DNA from: an uncultured Eubacteriales bacterium
GTDB lineage: Bacteria > Bacillota > Clostridia > Oscillospirales > Oscillospiraceae
Assembly: GCA_900545925.1 (NCBI GenBank)
Contig: URAZ01000071.1
Span: forward strand, 1-8,856
Direction: 5' to 3'
Length of the DNA: 8,856 nt
The notes under the pieces were generated by a model. That model worked only from the letters and a program-made list of their open reading frames with translations. It did not search any database and had not been told where the DNA came from. Made by a program: the position numbers and the translations under genes. Positions 6,409 through 8,856 of this stretch are shown here, piece by piece. Each line of letters opens with the position of its first letter. The first letter of the stretch is position 1.

Positions 6409-8062
6409 TGTGCGATTGCAGCAGAAAAATGCGCAGTTGGAATCAACGCGAGTAAGGCTTGAAGCAGAGCGCATCAAGCTTGAGGCGGAACATGCAAGAC
6501 TGGAAGCAAAGCTTGCTGTCCGCGAACGGGAACAGACGCAGGTCATCACCAGCCTGACACTGCAAAATGAGTGGCTGCTGGAGCAGCTGAAGCTGTCCAA
6601 AAAGAAGCTGTTCGGTCGTTCCTCAGAGCAGGCGGAGCAGATAGTCATGGAGCAGCTGAGTTTTACTTACAACGAAGCGGAAGCCTATGCCTCTGGAACC
6701 AAAGCCGCCGCTGAGAAGCCTGTTGAGGTGCGGGCGCATGCGCGCAAGCGGCAGTCCGGCAATGTGCTGGAGGTCATCCCGGAGGGTACTCCCACCGAGG
6801 TAGTAGAACACCGTCTACCTGAGGAAGAACGGATCTGCTCTGCCTGCGGCAGCGAGTTGGTTGAGATTGGCAAAGAGGTTCGCCGGACGCTGCAGATGAA
6901 GCCGGCAGAGTTCTGGGTTCGCGAGGACGTATACTACACCTACACCTGCAAGAACTGCGAGCAGGAGACCGGCGAGGCCAACATTGTGAAGGCGGCGAAA
7001 GAGCCCGCGCTGCTGCCCGGCAGCTTTGCCTCTGCGGAGGCAGTGGTGTATCTGGCAGCGCAGAAGTTTGTCATGTACTCGCCGCTGTACCGGCTGGAAC
7101 AGGAATTTAATCGTCAGGGCTTGAAGCTGTCCCGGCAGACGATGGCCAACTGGCTGTTGAAGGCCTCAGAGAAGTGGCTGCAGTCGGTCTATGATTTGCT
7201 GCATGAGCAGCTCTGCAAGGAGCCGGTGCTGCACGCGGATGAGACGACCTTGCAGGTGCTGAAAGAGCCGGGACGTTCCTCCACCAGCAAGTCCTACATG
7301 TGGCTGTACCGCACCAGCGGCTGTGCGAAACAGGCCATTGTACTGTATGAGTACAAGCCCACCCGAAAAGCGGAACATGCGGAGGCTTTCCTGAAAGGCT
7401 TCTCGGGCTGGCTGCACGCGGACAGATACCAGGGATACCACAGACTGCCGGGGAACATCCGTGTGGTGGGCTGCTGGGCACATGCGCGGCGAAAATTGGA
7501 CGAGGCGCTGAGCACTCTGCTGCAAGAGAAACGGAAGGATTCTCCTGCGGCCATGGGCGAATGGTATTGCTCACAGCTTTTCAAGCTGGAGCAGGCGTTT
7601 GCAGAGCTGACGCCGGAGGAGCGGCATGAGAAGCGGCTGGAACAGGAGAAACCTGTTTTAGACGCGCTGTTGTCATGGGCAAATGAGATGCAGGCGAAAA
7701 CAGCGCCGAAATCTGCGCTGGGGAAGGCCATCCACTACCTGCTGGAGCAGTGGCCGTGTCTGACAAGGTATCTGGAGGATGGCCGTCTGGAGCTGAGCAA
7801 CAACCGTGCCGAGCGCAGCATGAAGCCCTTTGTGATGGGCAGGAAGAACTGGCTGTTTGCCAATACGCCGGGCGGCGCACAGGCCAGCAGCGTGATCTAC
7901 AGCTTGATTGAAACGGCGAAGGAGAACGGCTTAGATCCGTACCGTTATCTGCTGTGGCTCCTGCAAAACGCGCCGCAACTGAGTGAAACTAACAAAGCAT
8001 GGGCCGAAAAGCTGCTTCCCGCAAATGCCCCGGAGGAATGCTATATGCCGCAAAATAATTGA
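6395..8062 (+). CDS. tnpC: IS66-family transposase TnpC
   Basis: A complete 555-residue IS66 transposase. In order: a coiled coil rich in L/E/R heptads (about 17-70), a KLFGRSSEQ motif (71-79), a zinc-finger domain with C148-x2-C151 and C185-x2-C188, and the DDE catalytic domain. Catalytic residues by family pattern are D282 (LHADETT), D343 (LHADRYQGY) and E473 (NNRAERSMKPF), the last in the signature that closes IS66 transposases, followed by a C-terminal segment ending YRYLLWLLQNAP. The length is near the usual 500-550. I prefer ATG 6395; a TTG at 6377 would add six residues. The ribosome binding site is weak. All catalytic residues are present, so the protein may be active, but whether the element is mobile without TnpA/TnpB depends on its subgroup. 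Confidence 0.95.
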   Translation: MSLSYVRLQQKNAQLESTRVRLEAERIKLEAEHARLEAKLAVREREQTQVITSLTLQNEWLLEQLKLSKKKLFGRSSEQAEQIVMEQLSFTYNEAEAYASGTKAAAEKPVEVRAHARKRQSGNVLEVIPEGTPTEVVEHRLPEEERICSACGSELVEIGKEVRRTLQMKPAEFWVREDVYYTYTCKNCEQETGEANIVKAAKEPALLPGSFASAEAVVYLAAQKFVMYSPLYRLEQEFNRQGLKLSRQTMANWLLKASEKWLQSVYDLLHEQLCKEPVLHADETTLQVLKEPGRSSTSKSYMWLYRTSGCAKQAIVLYEYKPTRKAEHAEAFLKGFSGWLHADRYQGYHRLPGNIRVVGCWAHARRKLDEALSTLLQEKRKDSPAAMGEWYCSQLFKLEQAFAELTPEERHEKRLEQEKPVLDALLSWANEMQAKTAPKSALGKAIHYLLEQWPCLTRYLEDGRLELSNNRAERSMKPFVMGRKNWLFANTPGGAQASSVIYSLIETAKENGLDPYRYLLWLLQNAPQLSETNKAWAEKLLPANAPEECYMPQNN

Positions 8063-8109
8063 CCGCCATCTCGGTGAGCAGCAACTCGCTTTGAGATGGC
8101 GGCCTTTTT
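8063..8109 (+). terminator. Rho-independent terminator after tnpC
   Basis: CCGCCATCTC (8063-8072) pairs perfectly with GAGATGGCGG (8093-8102); CC and TTTTT follow. The stem starts at the base after the tnpC stop codon, so it ends the transposase transcript within the element. Confidence 0.85.
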
Positions 8110-8121
8110 ATACGCGGGGAG

Positions 8122-8147
8122 GTTTGACGGTTACGTTTGACGGTTAC
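8122..8147 (+). repeat. Tandem 13-bp repeat GTTTGACGGTTAC x2 at the IS right end
   Basis: Two perfect adjoining copies at 8122-8134 and 8135-8147. Each ends in GGTTAC, whose complement GTAACC resembles the GTAA tip usual in IS66 ends. The repeat may therefore be a doubled terminal recognition site for the transposase. Confidence 0.85.
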
Positions 8148-8207
8148 AGTGCCGCAGAAAAGATGGAGAATTTCATGGCACAGGTGATGTAAAAGCAAGA
8201 ACAGAAC

Positions 8208-8244
8208 GAGACGGGAAGAATGACATGAGCATTCTTCCCGTCTC
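8208..8244 (-). terminator. Perfect 15-bp hairpin between IS66 and uxaC, probable uxaC terminator
   Basis: GAGACGGGAAGAATG (8208-8222) is perfectly complementary to CATTCTTCCCGTCTC (8230-8244), with a 7-nt loop. It lies 39 bp past the uxaC stop. On the - strand the stem is followed by a T-rich but broken tail (GTTCTGTTCTTGCTTTT), which fits termination of uxaC transcripts. An alternative outer pairing exists: CAGAACGA (8202-8209) with TCGTTCTG (8253-8260). The rest of the 8110-8283 spacer shows no gene I can support. Confidence 0.6.
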
Positions 8245-8283
8245 ACTCTGTATCGTTCTGCGTGTGGGTCGGCCATTATACGG

Positions 8284-8856
8284 TTATAAGTACAAAAATG
8301 CGGCCGCATTCTTCCCACAGATATTTTCCACGATCTGCCCCAGCGCTTTTTCGTCTGCCGGGTACTGGCCGGCCTCTACCGACTCGCCGAGGCGGTTGCA
8401 GAGAATACGGCGGTAATACTCGTGGCGTGGGAACGAGCTGAACGAGCGTGAGTCGGTCAGCATACCGACGGACTTCGCAAGCAGACCGTTTTCCATCAAC
8501 TCGCCCAGCTGGCGGCGCATGCCGCGGATGGTGTCGTTGAACCACCAGGCCGCGCCGAACTGCACCTTAGGCGCGAAATTGACGGCCATGGTGGAGAGAA
8601 CAGCGTTGTCGGCCGGATTCAAATTGTAAAGGATCGTATTCGGCAGGCTGTTTTCGCGTGCCAGGTCGCCCAAAAATGCGCCGAGCTGGAACGGGTCGGT
8701 CGTAAGGCCGACGCTGTCGCCGCCCGCATCCGGACCGACCTCCGCAAGCAGGCGCGGATTCTGATTGCGGATGGGGCCAAGATGCAGCTGCATGGCAACA
8801 CCGCGCGCATGATATGCCCTGCCAAGAAGATGCATCAGCCTTGCCTGCTGCGTGCC
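8284..8856 (-). CDS. uxaC: Glucuronate (uronate) isomerase, C-terminal part
   Basis: UxaC interconverts D-glucuronate with D-fructuronate and D-galacturonate with D-tagaturonate, the first cytoplasmic step of hexuronate breakdown, and is an amidohydrolase-superfamily enzyme. About 190 C-terminal residues are present; the gene runs out of the window at its 5' end (whole enzyme about 465-470 residues). Recognised stretches are MQLHLGPIRNQN, GPDAGGDSVG, NTILYNLNPADN, KVQFGAAWWFND and VGMLTDSRSFSSFPRHEYYRRIL, all typical of UxaC. The frame is intact to the TAA at 8284-8286. It converges on the IS66 element, and the perfect hairpin at 8208-8244 lies just downstream. Neighbouring uxuA/uxaB/kdgK-type genes would be expected beyond the window edge. 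Confidence 0.93.
   Translation of the reverse strand, partial: GTQQARLMHLLGRAYHARGVAMQLHLGPIRNQNPRLLAEVGPDAGGDSVGLTTDPFQLGAFLGDLARENSLPNTILYNLNPADNAVLSTMAVNFAPKVQFGAAWWFNDTIRGMRRQLGELMENGLLAKSVGMLTDSRSFSSFPRHEYYRRILCNRLGESVEAGQYPADEKALGQIVENICGKNAAAFLYL

Larger units (their letters stand above)
6283..8155 (+). mobile_element. IS66-family insertion sequence, single-ORF type
   Basis: The tnpC gene is flanked by imperfect inverted ends. The left end, GCAGCACCGTACCG (6283-6296), pairs with the complement of CGGTTACAGTGCCGC (8141-8155) with two mismatches and one gap. A second inner match is CCGTCAA (6309-6315) against TTGACGG (8124-8130 and 8137-8143). The true tips may instead be the GTACCG/CGGTTAC pair (6291 and 8147), since IS66 ends typically start with GTAA. 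I see no clear 8-bp target duplication. No tnpA or tnpB gene is present, as in the ISBst12-like single-gene subgroup. Boundaries are approximate. Confidence 0.55.

Noticed and set aside
7107..7731. Overlapping - strand open frames of up to 155 codons
   Set aside because: They are antisense to the IS66 transposase DDE domain; their Ser/Pro/Arg/Cys-rich products are typical of shadow frames in GC-rich DNA.
8276..8825. Other - strand frames overlapping uxaC
   Set aside because: Only the frame ending at 8284 reads as UxaC; the others show no homology-like pattern.
1..8856. CRISPR array, tRNA/rRNA gene or defence system
   Set aside because: No regularly spaced repeats, no cloverleaf or rRNA-like sequence, and no defence-type domains were recognised on either strand.

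Overview
The window looks like a piece of a gut-type Clostridia genome (Oscillospiraceae or Lachnospiraceae-like). Three things suggest this: AAGGAG-type ribosome binding sites, the protein families present, and a degenerate resolvase-fold protein of a kind I associate with Faecalibacterium-like genomes. This placement is an inference from content, not a database match.

Layout: (1) Bases 1-573 hold the N-terminal part of a resolvase-like protein on the + strand whose 3' end is missing. (2) Bases 567-5386 hold a glycosidase cluster on the - strand. In transcription order it is an intact GH13 alpha-glucosidase-type enzyme, a broken EamA/DMT-family transporter with four apparent lesions, and an intact GH116-type exo-glycosidase. 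Neither enzyme has a signal peptide, so both probably act on imported oligosaccharides or glycosides in the cytoplasm. (3) Bases 5387-5580 are a divergent, AT-rich spacer with the likely promoter region for GH13. (4) Bases 5580-6274 hold the C-terminal part of a GH63/MGH1-like glycosidase on the + strand that has lost its 5' half. (5) Bases 6283-8155 are an IS66-family element with one transposase gene (tnpC) and no tnpA or tnpB. (6) From 8284 to the window end, on the - strand, is the C-terminal part of uronate isomerase uxaC.

The coherent theme is intracellular sugar breakdown: alpha-glucosides (GH13), probably beta-glycosides (GH116), an alpha-glycosidase remnant (GH63), and hexuronates (UxaC). 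The region is also visibly reshuffled. The glycosidase block is bounded by two truncated genes (the resolvase-like gene loses its 3' end, GH63 its 5' end), an IS66 element sits between GH63 and uxaC, and the transporter is decaying. I see no tRNA, rRNA, CRISPR array, toxin-antitoxin or phage-defence genes, and no clear undescribed system. The most notable points are the rearrangement junctions, the transporter decay, the Asn-to-Gly change in conserved region I of the GH13 enzyme, and the unusual repeated start region and tandem end repeats of the IS66 element.
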